Source: Laguncularia racemosa (taxonomy: Eukaryota > Streptophyta > Magnoliopsida > Myrtales > Combretaceae). From it: a stretch of 64,000 nt of DNA. A program made the position numbers and the translations under genes. Below, piece by piece: positions 11,310 through 22,300 of the stretch. The stretch spans positions 4,960,001 through 5,024,000 of the forward strand of contig JBBMOL010000039.1 of the NCBI GenBank assembly GCA_037954665.1. Direction: 5' to 3'. Numbering within the stretch: position 1 is the stretch's first letter; each line of letters starts with the position of its first letter. Under the pieces are notes generated by a model, which saw only the letters and a list, made by a program, of their open reading frames with translations, did not search any database and was not told the origin of the DNA.

Positions 11310-11853
11310 GATTCAGGTCTTTGTTCTCTTCAAAAAAGTATCTGCTAAGAATACTATATCAAACACACACACACACACAGAATTTCCTTAAAAACTCTGT
11401 ATGGACTATGGAGGAGAGAAAAGCGTGTGTGTGTGGATGTAGTTAAAATTATCAACTCCCGAGGTCAATATATGTTATCAATACTAAGAAGTTCATCATA
11501 TGTGGCATCTGCAAAATTCGACTTTAATTAATGTGAAGGTTCAGATAGATTTAATGCATCTGCAAAGTTCTTCATCCCATTTTCTATCTGTAATTCAAAC
11601 ATCCCTAACGGATATATTTAATGCAGAGAGATTTATTGACCCTTAGATCAATTCACGAATTATAAAATTATCACCCATCTGTCAAATAAAAATTTTATAT
11701 TCGAACCCCTCTTTGTCTCTCCAATTATGTGTATTTAGCATTTCCCTTGCACATGGAGATAAAGAATGAACTGCTTTAATTTGTTTTTTGTATTTAGCTT
11801 CGCCAACTTCTCCCATAAATGTGTTTGCTTTTTAATTCCTAGTATCTTTTAAT

Positions 11854-12581
11854 GGGGTATGCACTTAAATGTTTATTAAAAAAAAAAAGAATTCGCATAA
11901 TATCCTAGTTGGAATTTTTTTTCTAAAAATAAGTTGCGAAGGTGTGGACTTAATCCTTGTCTTCAGTGTAATTTTTTTTTTAATTATTGAAAAAAAATTA
12001 TGAAAAATCATATAAAAAAAATTAAAAATTATAAAAATTTATTAAAAAAAAATTTTCACCCTTTATACTTTATCTTATAATATGTGAAAAAAAAAGAAGA
12101 AAAAAAAATCCATTTCGTCAAAACTTTATCTCTTTTTTTTTTTACCATTTGATATTTTTATGAGGATCAAATTGTTAATGTTTCCATGTGCTGCTAGCTA
12201 CTAAATTAATTAAAAAGAGAGAGAAAGAGAGAAAGTTTTAATGAAATAGACTTTTTTATATATATTATAAGATAAAGCATAAAGGGTGTGAATTTTTTTT
12301 TAAAATAAATTTTTATAATTTTTAAATTTATGAAAATTTATTTTTTTCGTTATTCATTATGTAAACTTTTAATTTTTTAAAGCAAAAAAAAAATAATTTT
12401 CTTTACATGATTTTTTTATAAAAAAACAATAATTTTAAAAAAATACATTGAAGGTATGAGCCCCATTCATGCTTTCAAATACTTTTCTGCACTTTCGCAA
12501 TCTATTTTTAAAATAATTTTTCCAAATATGTTATTTTGTGAATTTAATTTAAAAAGAAAACAATATTTAAGTGCATACCCC
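11854..12581. mobile_element. AT-rich foldback (MITE-like) element
   Basis: The outer ends are inverted copies: GGGGTATGCACTTAAAT at 11854 and ATTTAAGTGCATACCCC ending at 12581. The inner arms also pair imperfectly: CCCTTTATACTTTATCTTATAATAT near 12059 against ATATTATAAGATAAAGCATAAAGGG near 12260, and TTGCGAAGGTG near 11934 against CACTTTCGCAA near 12492. The whole ~728 bp could fold on itself around a centre near 12215. There is no coding capacity. I could not settle the target-site duplication, so the superfamily is open. Confidence 0.65.
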
Positions 12582-12589
12582 ATTTGTTA

Positions 12590-13612
12590 ATTATGCATGC
12601 TTTATTTATGATATTCAAGTTAGCTATTCTTAATCCTTCTTCACCCTTTGATTTAGTGATTTTCTCCCGTACTACCCAATGAATTCTTTCTTACTCCACC
12701 TTTCCATTCCAAATTAAGTTCCTTATAATTTGCTCAAGTTTGGAAATAATTTTTTTAGGTGAAACTTGCTTTAATTATGCTGCAATATTATTGCCCTTTT
12801 CATATTATTAATATACTAAAATTCCTCGTGTTGAAATTACTACTAAATTTTAACATATCAATTACAAAGTAATCTAACAAAATATATTTGTACCATTGCA
12901 TGCATATTTAAATAACTATTATATTCTCATTAATTTTTCATATTTGGGAATATCACCTTTCTTCTTTCTCCTTCTTATTACGTTAGTCTATCTAAATTAA
13001 TCTTGAGTGTCAATCAGATCCGGTCGGTCATTTACTTATTCAACCTATCTAAGTCAAAGTCATTGGATGCCTTATCAGGGTGTTGATATACATAGCTGCT
13101 TATTAAATTTATTTATTCTAAATCTCAACATGCCTGTCAAGTGTCAAATGTAGCCAATCCGAAACCCACTTTCTCTGAGGATGTTTAATAATCCATATAC
13201 TTCAATCTGGACTTTTTCAATGCTTGTAGTAAGGTGGGATAGGTATGAGCACATACAACTATCACTTGCACTTTGTAACTTGGGGCTCTAGGGGGCAAGT
13301 TGCATTCGGCAACCTAGTAGAATTATATCAATTTGCACGAACCCTCTCTTCTCCTCTTTTTCTTTTCTTTTATGTTTTTTTTTTCTAAGTTAAATTGAAA
13401 GAAATTTAATATAAATAGATGCAATGTATTTGAAATGGATTCTTCTAATAGTTATCATTAAGCTTAATTAAGTTTAACTCTACTATAACAAAATCAAAAT
13501 CAAATAAATATCTAACCAAATTCAAGTAATAGTTTTCTTTTGGTCAGCAAATGACCTAGTTTTATCATCCTTAGCTTTGGTCAAATTGAATATAGATAGA
13601 AGAGCTGGCTAT
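12590..13612. other. AT-rich intergenic stretch
   Basis: Nothing recognisable as a gene or bounded repeat. It ends at the insertion site of the retrocopy that follows. Confidence 0.4.
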
Positions 13613-14733
13613 ATCATGAATAGCAACTCTCCAAACACTCTGCTTTCTTCACGAGTCCTCCCTCTTCAAAACATACACGTACTCTCTTTCCCTTCCTAGC
13701 TCGATATGGCCGACTCTTACTGGCGGTACAACGACGGACGACAACCGCCACATCAAGCTCCACGGCAGCCGGTTACCCCCGTTTCTGCAAAACGCCTCCG
13801 GACTGATTTCGATGTTCCTGGTGGTCATGACCTAGCAAGCTATCTTCCTCGAGATGACATTAGAGGAGCAGCTCATGGAGTTAGAGATACTGAATCCATA
13901 GATGCGTCCTATGAGCGATATCTCCGCAATTCTTCTTCTAGACCAATCAGTGGAGGAATTTCTAGTTTCCCACTTGAAGATCGCCATGTTGGTGGGTTAG
14001 GAGGTGTGGACCAAGGAATAGCTGTGAAAGGCAGGACCCTTGAATTTGAAGGTCGAAGGCCTGAGATTCTCCTTCCACCTGATGCTACCAGTACACTATT
14101 TGTGGAGGGCCTGCCTTCAAATTGCACTAGGCGAGAAGTTTCACATATTTTTCGCCCTTTCGTAGGTTACAAAGAAGTAAGACTTGTAAATAAGGAATCA
14201 AGACACTCTGTAGACCCGCTGGTTCTTTGTTTTGTTGACTTTGTCAGTCCAGCTCATGCGGCAACTGCACTGGATGCATGACAAGGTTATATATTTGATG
14301 AGAATGACCGTAATTCGGTCAGATTAAGGTTGCAATTTGCTCGCTATCCTGGTGCAAGGTCAGGTGGTGGGCATCGCGGCAAGCGCTAATTTTTACGTTC
14401 ATTCAGGGTTCACGTGTTTTTGGGAGGGTACTTAGTAGACAATGATTCAAGGCTGTGCAGTTTCGACTATTATGCCATTCTGCCTGACGTCTTGGTTAGG
14501 GTCATCATGATCCGACATTCGCATTAGGACCGATGCATGCAACTGGTTTCTAATTCATGTGGGCTGATGTAGTTGAGAGCGATGTGCTACTCAAAACATC
14601 AAATGATATATGCATTTAGAATTTGATCTGTTTTCAGATATAGTTTGGTATTATCTCTTTTATCCAGTTAAATGAAGCTATGAGCTCTCTATTTATGCTT
14701 AAAAAAAAGAAAAAGAAAAATCATGAATAGCAA
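13613..14733 (+). mobile_element. Retroposed mRNA insertion with target-site duplication
   Basis: A 14-bp direct repeat, ATCATGAATAGCAA, flanks the insert at 13613-13626 and 14720-14733. The insert (13627-14719) begins with 79 bases of leader, carries an intronless reading frame and a 3' UTR of about 310 bases, and ends in an A-rich tract (about 14700-14720) right against the duplication. These are the marks of LINE-type, target-primed retroposition of a polyadenylated mRNA. Confidence 0.9.
13706..14389 (+). pseudogene. Retrocopy of an NSR-type RNA-binding protein gene
   Basis: The frame starts at ATG 13706 and would encode 227 residues ending in SGGGHRGKR. It resembles plant nuclear-speckle RNA-binding proteins (NSRa/NSRb group), which bind pre-mRNA and affect splicing. 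Visible landmarks are an N-terminal WRYNDGRQPP, RTDFDVPGG, a DTESIDASYERYLR segment and one RRM. The RRM has an RNP2-like TLFVEGLPSNCTR (about residue 133) and an RNP1-like LVLCFVDFVSPAHAATA (about residue 173). It has no introns, although parental genes of this group are spliced (family knowledge). Codon 192 (14279-14281) is TGA where relatives have Leu, and the remaining 35 codons stay open to TAA 14387-14389. The truncated product would keep nearly all of the RRM. It is probably a pseudogene, though transcription from a captured promoter is possible. Confidence 0.85.
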
Positions 14734-14769
14734 TTGAAAAATGAAAAAGTAATAACTTCCGGAGAGAAG

Positions 14770-15121
14770 ACGGAAAGATCAACCATCAATTCATAGGACA
14801 CGTCATCTTCCTAACATGTAAAGCTGCCTAACTTGCTACACGATTAACATTTCTCTTAACAATACTATAATAAAAATTAACAAATCATATAGCAAGTTGG
14901 TAACTTTAGATAAAGAGTCCATAATGTTGTAACCTTCGTAAAAAATAAAATAACGATGAATAATATCCCCAATTAGGCTTGATACAGCTGTATACATTCA
15001 ATCTCAAAATTAATTTTACTCCATCCTTTTTACTAGTTTTACTCTCAAGATAAAAGCCTTCCATTTTTGCTTCTACACATTGAGGCAAATCACATATAAG
15101 CCCTTTGCCCTCATCTATCAA
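14770..15121 (-). pseudogene. RNase-H-like (RVT_3 type) relic
   Basis: On the minus strand a 71-codon frame from 15121 reads GLICDLPQCVEAKMEGFYLE, similar in layout to the plant RNase-H-like domain found with LINE-type pol genes. Further along, past stops, VKRNVNRVAS resembles its closing motif (N.VAH). No catalytic set is intact. Assignment is from pattern memory only and is tentative. It lies immediately right of the retrocopy. Confidence 0.35.
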
Positions 15122-15226
15122 TTGTCTATAATAAACTCAATCCTATCTTTTTTACCTCCATTGCTCCTTCCTATTTTGGTTATAATGCACGCGTTTACAT
15201 GGGAAAAAAAAATCCCATTTTATTGG

Positions 15227-16429
15227 TGTGGGCTTGTTTTTCTTTTTTTAACTTAGTTTTAATAATAACAAAACAAATGTTAAGTATTTACTAATGAGTT
15301 TATTGAGTATACACATAAAAAGTAATTGATGAATTTAATATATGAAATATTAAGTTGGTTCATTTGATTAATTGAAGGACTAACTCCACTAGTCAAACAT
15401 ATTTGAGTAATATGTTAATTTTGTTCAACTAAAGTTGGATAACTTTTTCTAGGTATTAAATATTATTTGTGAAATGAAGTTATGGATTTTTGAAGAGATA
15501 AAATTGGGAAAAGTTTATTTAAATATAAGGTTTGATTTATGCTTGGAAATACAGTTAAGTATATGGTTAGAATGGAAAAGACATTATTAAAAGTCTATGG
15601 AACAAGAAGTTGAAACATGAAATTAGTATCATAACCAAGTTGGAGCCAATTTAAAAGTAAGTGATAAACAGTTAGAATTGGTTGCAAGTAACAAAATAGT
15701 AAAGAGGAAAATATCTTAAATTCTAAATTCAAATATTCAAGTTTATTTCATAATGAGATTTACGAATTTGTGAAAGCTATCTTAGGAAGATTCATGAATA
15801 AAAAGAAAAAAAAATAATTATGGAAGATGATATGAATATGCAATATTGTTTGCAATGGTTACTTCCATACTTAAGTGTTGGAGGATGGCTATATAAAGGA
15901 GTTGCATAAAGCTCAAAAAATATACAAGAAAGAAAAGCAAAAAAAGATAACTATTAAGTGTCCATTTTATTTGTGCTAAACTTGTTGAGGATCGAAGTCT
16001 TATTTCCATGTTCATTGTTGTACTTTGAGGAAGTGTTATTTTGAAAGGTTACATATTTTCATTGTAGATCTATAAATAGCTTAAGAGAAAGTTAGATATG
16101 CAAGGTAGTGAGTGACTATAGCGGAAAGGCAAACTATGTAACTCTCAAAGTTCTTGATTTTTAGATATAGTGGAGCGATACTGGTGAAGATGATTTGATT
16201 CCCAACAAGTGAAGGTAGAAAAATGGATTGATGCACAAAGCAAAACCATTATGAATTGATTTGCCTAATCTTCTTGATCCTTCTCTTTTAGATTCCGCAA
16301 TTTATATTTGTTGTTTGTTTTATTGATTAACACTATAAAGTTTTAATAATTAAAAGGGAATTGTTTATGAAAAATTTTTAATATTAAGCAATCAATTCAC
16401 ACTCTCTCAATTGCTAACTAGAACCAACA
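15227..16429 (+). mobile_element. Probable solo copia LTR (SIRE-like)
   Basis: The left end has TTTTAATAATAACAAAACAA, close to the start typical of SIRE-type copia LTRs. The middle has a TATA-like TATATAAAGGAG at about 15890. The right end reads TCAATTCACACTCTCTCAA and CTAACTAGAACCAACA, a typical end of that LTR type. The left boundary is uncertain (TG at 15227, 15229 or 15278) and no clear target-site duplication was found. There is no internal region beside it. Confidence 0.45.
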
Positions 16430-17134
16430 TTAACTTTTTTTTTTCCCTTTGATTATTTTCTTTTTTATTATTAGTTATTAAATTAATTATTATAAACAAG
16501 TTAGAGGCTGGCAAATGTTCATGACTAATTGTAATAACACGTCATGAGTGTCAAAATTCAAAACATAAGCGATAATTTTATGATATTCCCAAAAGTTAAA
16601 TAATTTCCATATATAAAATTGAATCGATTCCATATATTGTGTTTGGTTTTTAAGGTACGAGATATTATGAACTTGGGTTCAATTGTAACACATTTAGAAA
16701 CAAGATATATCGATCTCTAATTAATTCCAAAGTATAATCTGTATTTATGTGCTTTTAATTTGATGGTATAACTTATATCCATATTCAAGATATAACCAAA
16801 AATTTATGCCAACTAGAAACATTGAAGTTAATTTCGTTGGTCCATTCCAGACAAGAAACAAATGGAAACACTTCCGAATGAAACTTAACCACCTAATTCG
16901 GCTTGGAAAAGATATTCATACATAAATCATTTTGGCTAATATTAAATATGTAAGATAAGCATATGAATAATATAGATGTTTTTCTTAATACACCACCAAT
17001 TATTTAGAAACAAAAAACATATTTGTCTTAGATGAAATGGGCAAAGAGGTGGAAAAAGAAAAAAATTGCTCTATCAAGGCATAACCATCAACCATATGGA
17101 AGTAGCAAGGATCTAAATCCAATACTATAAACAT

Positions 17135-19350
17135 TCACCCATCCTCACCAATTATCTCATGAAGCATTGGCTTAGTGGCACTTATTGGGGAAAGGTTAGC
17201 ACCGCCAGTTGTGCTTGAGCTCATTGATAAGTCATGGTCACTTTTCTCAACTCCTTCACTTGTTAATATTGCACTCATGAAGTTAGTAGATTGATCACGA
17301 AATGTCCAGTCAGTCAAATAACCTGGTTTCGTAGCTACGCTGCTAACTTCAATATCTCCCGAGAGCATAGCTACCACACGAGACATAGATGGTCTTATCG
17401 CTGGTGATGTCTGTGTGCATAAGAGAGCTACTCCAACCATGCGTTTCAGTTCTTCCTTGTTGAATGCTGATAGTCTTGAGTCAACCAGATCGACTTGCTG
17501 GTTGGTTTCGTGCAGATGCCAAGCCTAAACAACCAAAGAAAGAAAATAAATCAAGTGATATATGGAAAACAAGGGAATTTCTACGGTTCAGTCCTTGTTC
17601 AGTTATCCATCCAGAAATAATGCTTATTTAATCCAGATCATACTTGATTGGAGTGGAAACAGTTCAAGACTAACTTACTAGTGGCTGGGAAAATGGAAAA
17701 ACTTCAATGTGAATCAGAAAATAGCAACGTTTTTAAGGAAAAAAAAAAAACTAATAAGAATTTACCACATACTGCCATCAGTACTTTTAGTTTTACTCGC
17801 TTCGAGTAGATAATCCGAGCCAAAATGATATCGTACAGGTCATACGGTGTTCCATCTAACAAGCAAATAATTAAAGCTGAGCAAACTATAAACCAACTTT
17901 TAATTCGTTCAGGTCTAAAAGCTACGCGGTGAAGATTAGTGATTTAGAAAATTTGTTTACAAACAAGAAGTCCCTCAAATGAAACATCAAACAGACACAT
18001 TTTGGGTAAATCTTTCCATACACAAATTCTAAGGCCATTTCATTCTTCACATAATAAAATGTGGATTTTCTCGAAGTGCCTAGCAAATCCAAAAACCATG
18101 ATCGTACAGAACCCCAAAACATTGGATTCCTGGGATAACGTTAGAACATTATTCACATTTTCTGTCCTGCAAAGAAGAGGAGATGCTTCTTTTTCCAATA
18201 TTTTCTAATTTTCTGCTATTGATATGTGTTTCGCCAGGTTGAACATAAGAAATTGTCACATGCAACAATTAGCGTCAATATTCTTTTGAAAGAAGTTTAC
18301 CCAAAATATGACGTACCAATTCCAAAAGATACACTTTGTCTTCTTCCAAGCTTGGGTCTGAATTTGGCCTACCGCTTATGATTTCTAGAGCCACAACACC
18401 AAAGGCAAAGACATCTGCTTTCTCCGTGAGGTGACCCCGCATTGCATACTCTGGAGCTAGATAACCACTACAAAAGATTTACAGAAAAATAATGTAATTG
18501 CAATATAATTAATGAGTGCAATCAAGCTAGTATTCTTCTCAAGCAACATGAAGATTGGGAGGGATGGACTTACATTGTCCCAGCCACACGGGTGCTGATG
18601 TGAGTCTTCTTATCATCGTAAAGTTTGGCCAGACCAAAGTCAGAAATTTTAGGTACAAGATCTGAGTCCAACAGTATATTACTAGCTTTTACATCTCTAT
18701 GCACAATCCGAAGCCTTGATTCCTCATGGAGATAAGCTAAACCCCTGGCTATGCCGAGGCAAATCTGGTAACGAGTTGCCCAATCAAGAACTAAACTTCT
18801 CTCACCTGTACTCATGTAAGTAAAACACAGTGAGTTCTTGACTTTTTTGGCATCATATCACAGAAAGTACTGTCAAATAACATTATGTACCGAATAATGC
18901 TTGATCAAGACTCTTATTTTCTAGATACTCGTATACTAGAAGTCTCTGGTTGCCCTCGATGCAACAGCCATACAATTTGACAAGGTTCCGATGTTGCACA
19001 GCAGAAATTGTCGCAATCTCCGTCACAAATTGATTCTTTCCTTGGTGAGATGCTAGAGATAACTGCTTCACGGCTATCACTCTCCCATCATTGAGCATTC
19101 CCTATTATGTTTACACAGTCAGAACTACTATAACATCGGTATCTCCATTTCATTGGTTGTCCATTCTTCTTTGTTAAGACTGCAAGACTACTTTTTCCTC
19201 AACTCTTTTGGTATATGGTAGAGTAGCCTACCTTAAACACCGGGCCAAATCCACCCTCGCCGAGCTTTTTTATGGGATTAAAGTCCTCTGTAGCAGCCCT
19301 TAGTTCACCATAACTGAAAGTGTAAGGCTTCACATCTATTCCTAGGAGCT
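17135..19350 (-). CDS. LRR-RLK exons 20-24: kinase domain and C-tail
   Basis: Exon 20 (19232-19350) carries the juxtamembrane part and the glycine-rich loop GEGGFGPVFK. Exon 21 (18891-19101) has the ATP-binding Lys in VIAVKQL and the Glu helix FVTEIATISAVQHRNLVKL. Exon 22 (18574-18805) has IVHRDVKASNILLD (an RD kinase, catalytic Asp present) and DFGLAKLYDD. Exon 23 (18317-18467) begins the activation-segment end GYLAPEYAMRGH and DVFAFGVVALEI. Exon 24 (17135-17524) finishes the domain (LLCTQTSPAIRPSMSRVV) and encodes a Ser/Thr-rich tail ending MLHEIIGEDG. All core catalytic residues look intact, so decay has not touched this half. A gene finder might report it as a separate kinase gene, but phases continue upstream. 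Confidence 0.92.
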
Positions 19351-22300
19351 CTGCAGACCAGAGAATTTTGCATCAAATTTGTCTATTCAACTTGCGCGCA
19401 TTCACTTTTTATACTTCTAATGACAAAATATTTTATCAAGTACCAGCTCTCTAGGTGCAAGAATAGCTCATAATCTACACTGCAAAACTCATCCTTTTGT
19501 TTCTTAACAACACACTATTTTCATATATTGGAGATCTAATTTCATTTCTAGGTTCTTTAGTCCTGTTAGCAGGACATACGAGCAGCATGAAAGCCTTATT
19601 TGGAAGTTAAACAAGATACTTGGATCGTCATGTCATCACTGGCCTTTGAAAATTACCGTGAAACATGAGGCAAAACTTTGTCTTTTGTTTTTAACTATTA
19701 TTTACCATCATTAACTTACCTTCATCCCGCTCTGCTTGTGCTTTTCTTCTTTGACGAATAATAAAAAAGATCAAGAGAAGCACAAATAGACCTGCAACTC
19801 CAACTCCAACTACTATCCCAACAATCATGCCTGTTCGGTCATTTTTAATGCTCAGAGCTGGAGGGTTGTTATCGACAGTAGGTTCGAAGTCTGTCCAAAG
19901 TCTCACTGTCACTTACTTCATCAAAGAGTGGCATGGAATTTTAGTGACGTTTAGTAGTAAGAGTACCTGGGGTAGCACTGATTGCTGAAATCAAAGGACC
20001 ATAAGTAGCTTGTGCAGGCACACAGCAAGTCCCTTTTCCAGCCCAAAAGAGATGAATTTCGAGGTAGTTTCGTGTCACTTGAGCTCCGAACACCTTTTCA
20101 ACAGCTACAAAGGAGGACCCACCCGCCTCTTTTCGTATGTCGAAATCTTTTTCTTCAAGAGTACCCTGAATTTAAATACGCAAGATAATCAAAGGAAGGC
20201 AGATCAGTTTAAACTCCAACATGGATGACGTAGAGAACTATCACTAAGCAAGATACAAATGGTTTAGGATATTTAATTAGGAAAATCCATAAGCAGTACT
20301 CGGAGGTGATAACATAAAAGCTTCGAGCAAAAAGAATGTTATAGAAGAGCCGACCTGAATATATATATCAAATATACGCCTTCCAAGGTTTTGCCATTGG
20401 GAATTTTGGATTGAGATTTCAGCAAATTGGAGGGTGACAGTGTAGTTTCCATTCTCAAGTCCCAATCCATAATATCGAAGAGATGAAGCAGATATCCTTG
20501 CAGTCTGATACAGCTCTGAGTCCAAAGTTTCTGTGAATTGGGACAATGAAGAAAGTTTATACGTCGGATTGTTGTTGTCAGTGAAATACCCCACATTACT
20601 CACTGCCCACCTCTGTGAGTCAGTTACGTAGTATGTTGCTGGACCTAGAGTCTCATTATCCCTCTCGAACACTACACCGCTGGAAGATGTGATTTGTGGC
20701 CCGCCACATTTGATTGAAAAATTGTAATCTGTATGATAAAGTAATCACAATCATTCTTCATTCTACCTGCTTAAATGCACAGACATGCTCTCTTGACATG
20801 GGCCATTAACTTGAAAATAATATATCCACATGACCTGAGCTAAGCTTGAAATGTGGGTTGTATGGACCATTGTTCTTATATTTTCCAAGCTCAGCAAAAA
20901 AGAACAAGGTAAAACAACAGCAGAAACATCAAGAGGGAACCATCTGCATCCGCAATGAAGATATTCATATTCGCAATATTATCCATTGATGCGGACATCG
21001 TGGTGGACATGGGTTGATACAAGGTCGTGTATCATGTTAGGGAACTTCCAGAAACACACACGGTTTCATACACGGCCAGGAGACATGGCCATGTAAGATA
21101 CCTGGATGATTCCCATAAACGTACATGGCCTCTTACATGGCCAGGAGGTACGGCCGTGAATTCTGTTAGGATCTCTCCTAGAAGCATACACGGCTACATG
21201 CACGGCCAGGAGACACGGCCGTGTATTACGCCAGAAATATTTTCAGAAGCATACACGGCTTTCAGGCACGACCGTGTATACGATAAATGACGGACATGTA
21301 TACTTATATTTATTTCCACGTGTACATTTATATTTCCTTTTTTACGTATTTTTCAGAGGATTATATATAGTTGCTAGGTCATTTTAAGGTTATGCTTTAT
21401 TCAATATTCAATATATACTTTTAGAGAAGAGTTTCTCTACTTTATCGGTTGTGCGCAATCGAGGTTTGTCCAAGGGATAATTCATAATTATTCTTTGCTT
21501 GTTGCGAAGCCAATCCTAGAATTGGACTCTTATCGTTTACGCTTTCCGCGCTGTGTCAGTTGGTATCAAAGCAAGGTTATTTCTTGTGGAGATGTCAACT
21601 CATCAAGGCGATGACGGCGGTCGTGTTCTTGACGGTGGTCAAGATGCGAGATCATAAGAAGCCTATCAATGGGTTCCGAGGGCAAAGTTTGACTCTATAC
21701 ATCAGAAGGTCGGGTGTATGGAACGGCGCCTTGATGAACTGATCGAGCGTTTCGATGCCATAGCAGTAGACCCCAATAGGGTTAAGGGTGTTGGGAGGAA
21801 TCCGCTACGGGCAACTGATGTCTACGGTGGACAGATGGTCCGACCTGTTGTCGAGAATAGGTGGGGACGGGTAGAGGATGAAGACTCCAGCGATGAGAAT
21901 GATGACCCGTATAGGGGTAGAACACAGCGAGGGCGCGGTGGTAACGGTGGTGGCTATCGGCCGGCTCAATACGGAAAAAATCATAGAGACGGTGATTACC
22001 GGAGAAACCGTGGCGGGTATGATCAAGGAGACAGAGGAGATTACCACCTGAAGGTCGACATTCTGTGGTTTGATGGTAGCCTTAATATCGCAGGTTTCCT
22101 AGATTGGATTGCCGAAGTGGATCGGTTTTTTGACTACATAGAAATTCTAGAAGACCGCCGAGTGAGATTGGTGGTGTGTAGACTGAAGAGTGGAGCCTCG
22201 GCATGGTGAGAGAGGCTGCAGAACAGGAGGCAGAGAGAGGGTAAGCATCCGGTGAGAATGTGGTATCGCATGAAGCAATTGTTGCAACACGATTTTCTCC

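Noticed and set aside
15818..16015. A 65-codon minus frame near 15.9 kb
   Set aside because: It lies in the probable solo LTR and encodes mostly hydrophobic residues from AT-rich sequence.
17135..20728. A separate short kinase gene at the left end of the receptor locus
   Set aside because: The first base of exon 17 completes a codon with exon 16 at 27651, and all exons back to 49438 are in phase, so this is one gene split by a retrotransposon and not an independent kinase.
20987..21290. CRISPR-like array of repeated CACGGCC units
   Set aside because: The units are degenerate, lie inside an LTR of a plant retrotransposon, lack uniform spacers and occur in a eukaryotic genome.
21027..21290. 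Open frames inside the gypsy LTRs (also 26291-26572 and 53406-53663)
   Set aside because: They fall within the LTR repeat units, differ in frame and length between the LTR copies, and show no domain.
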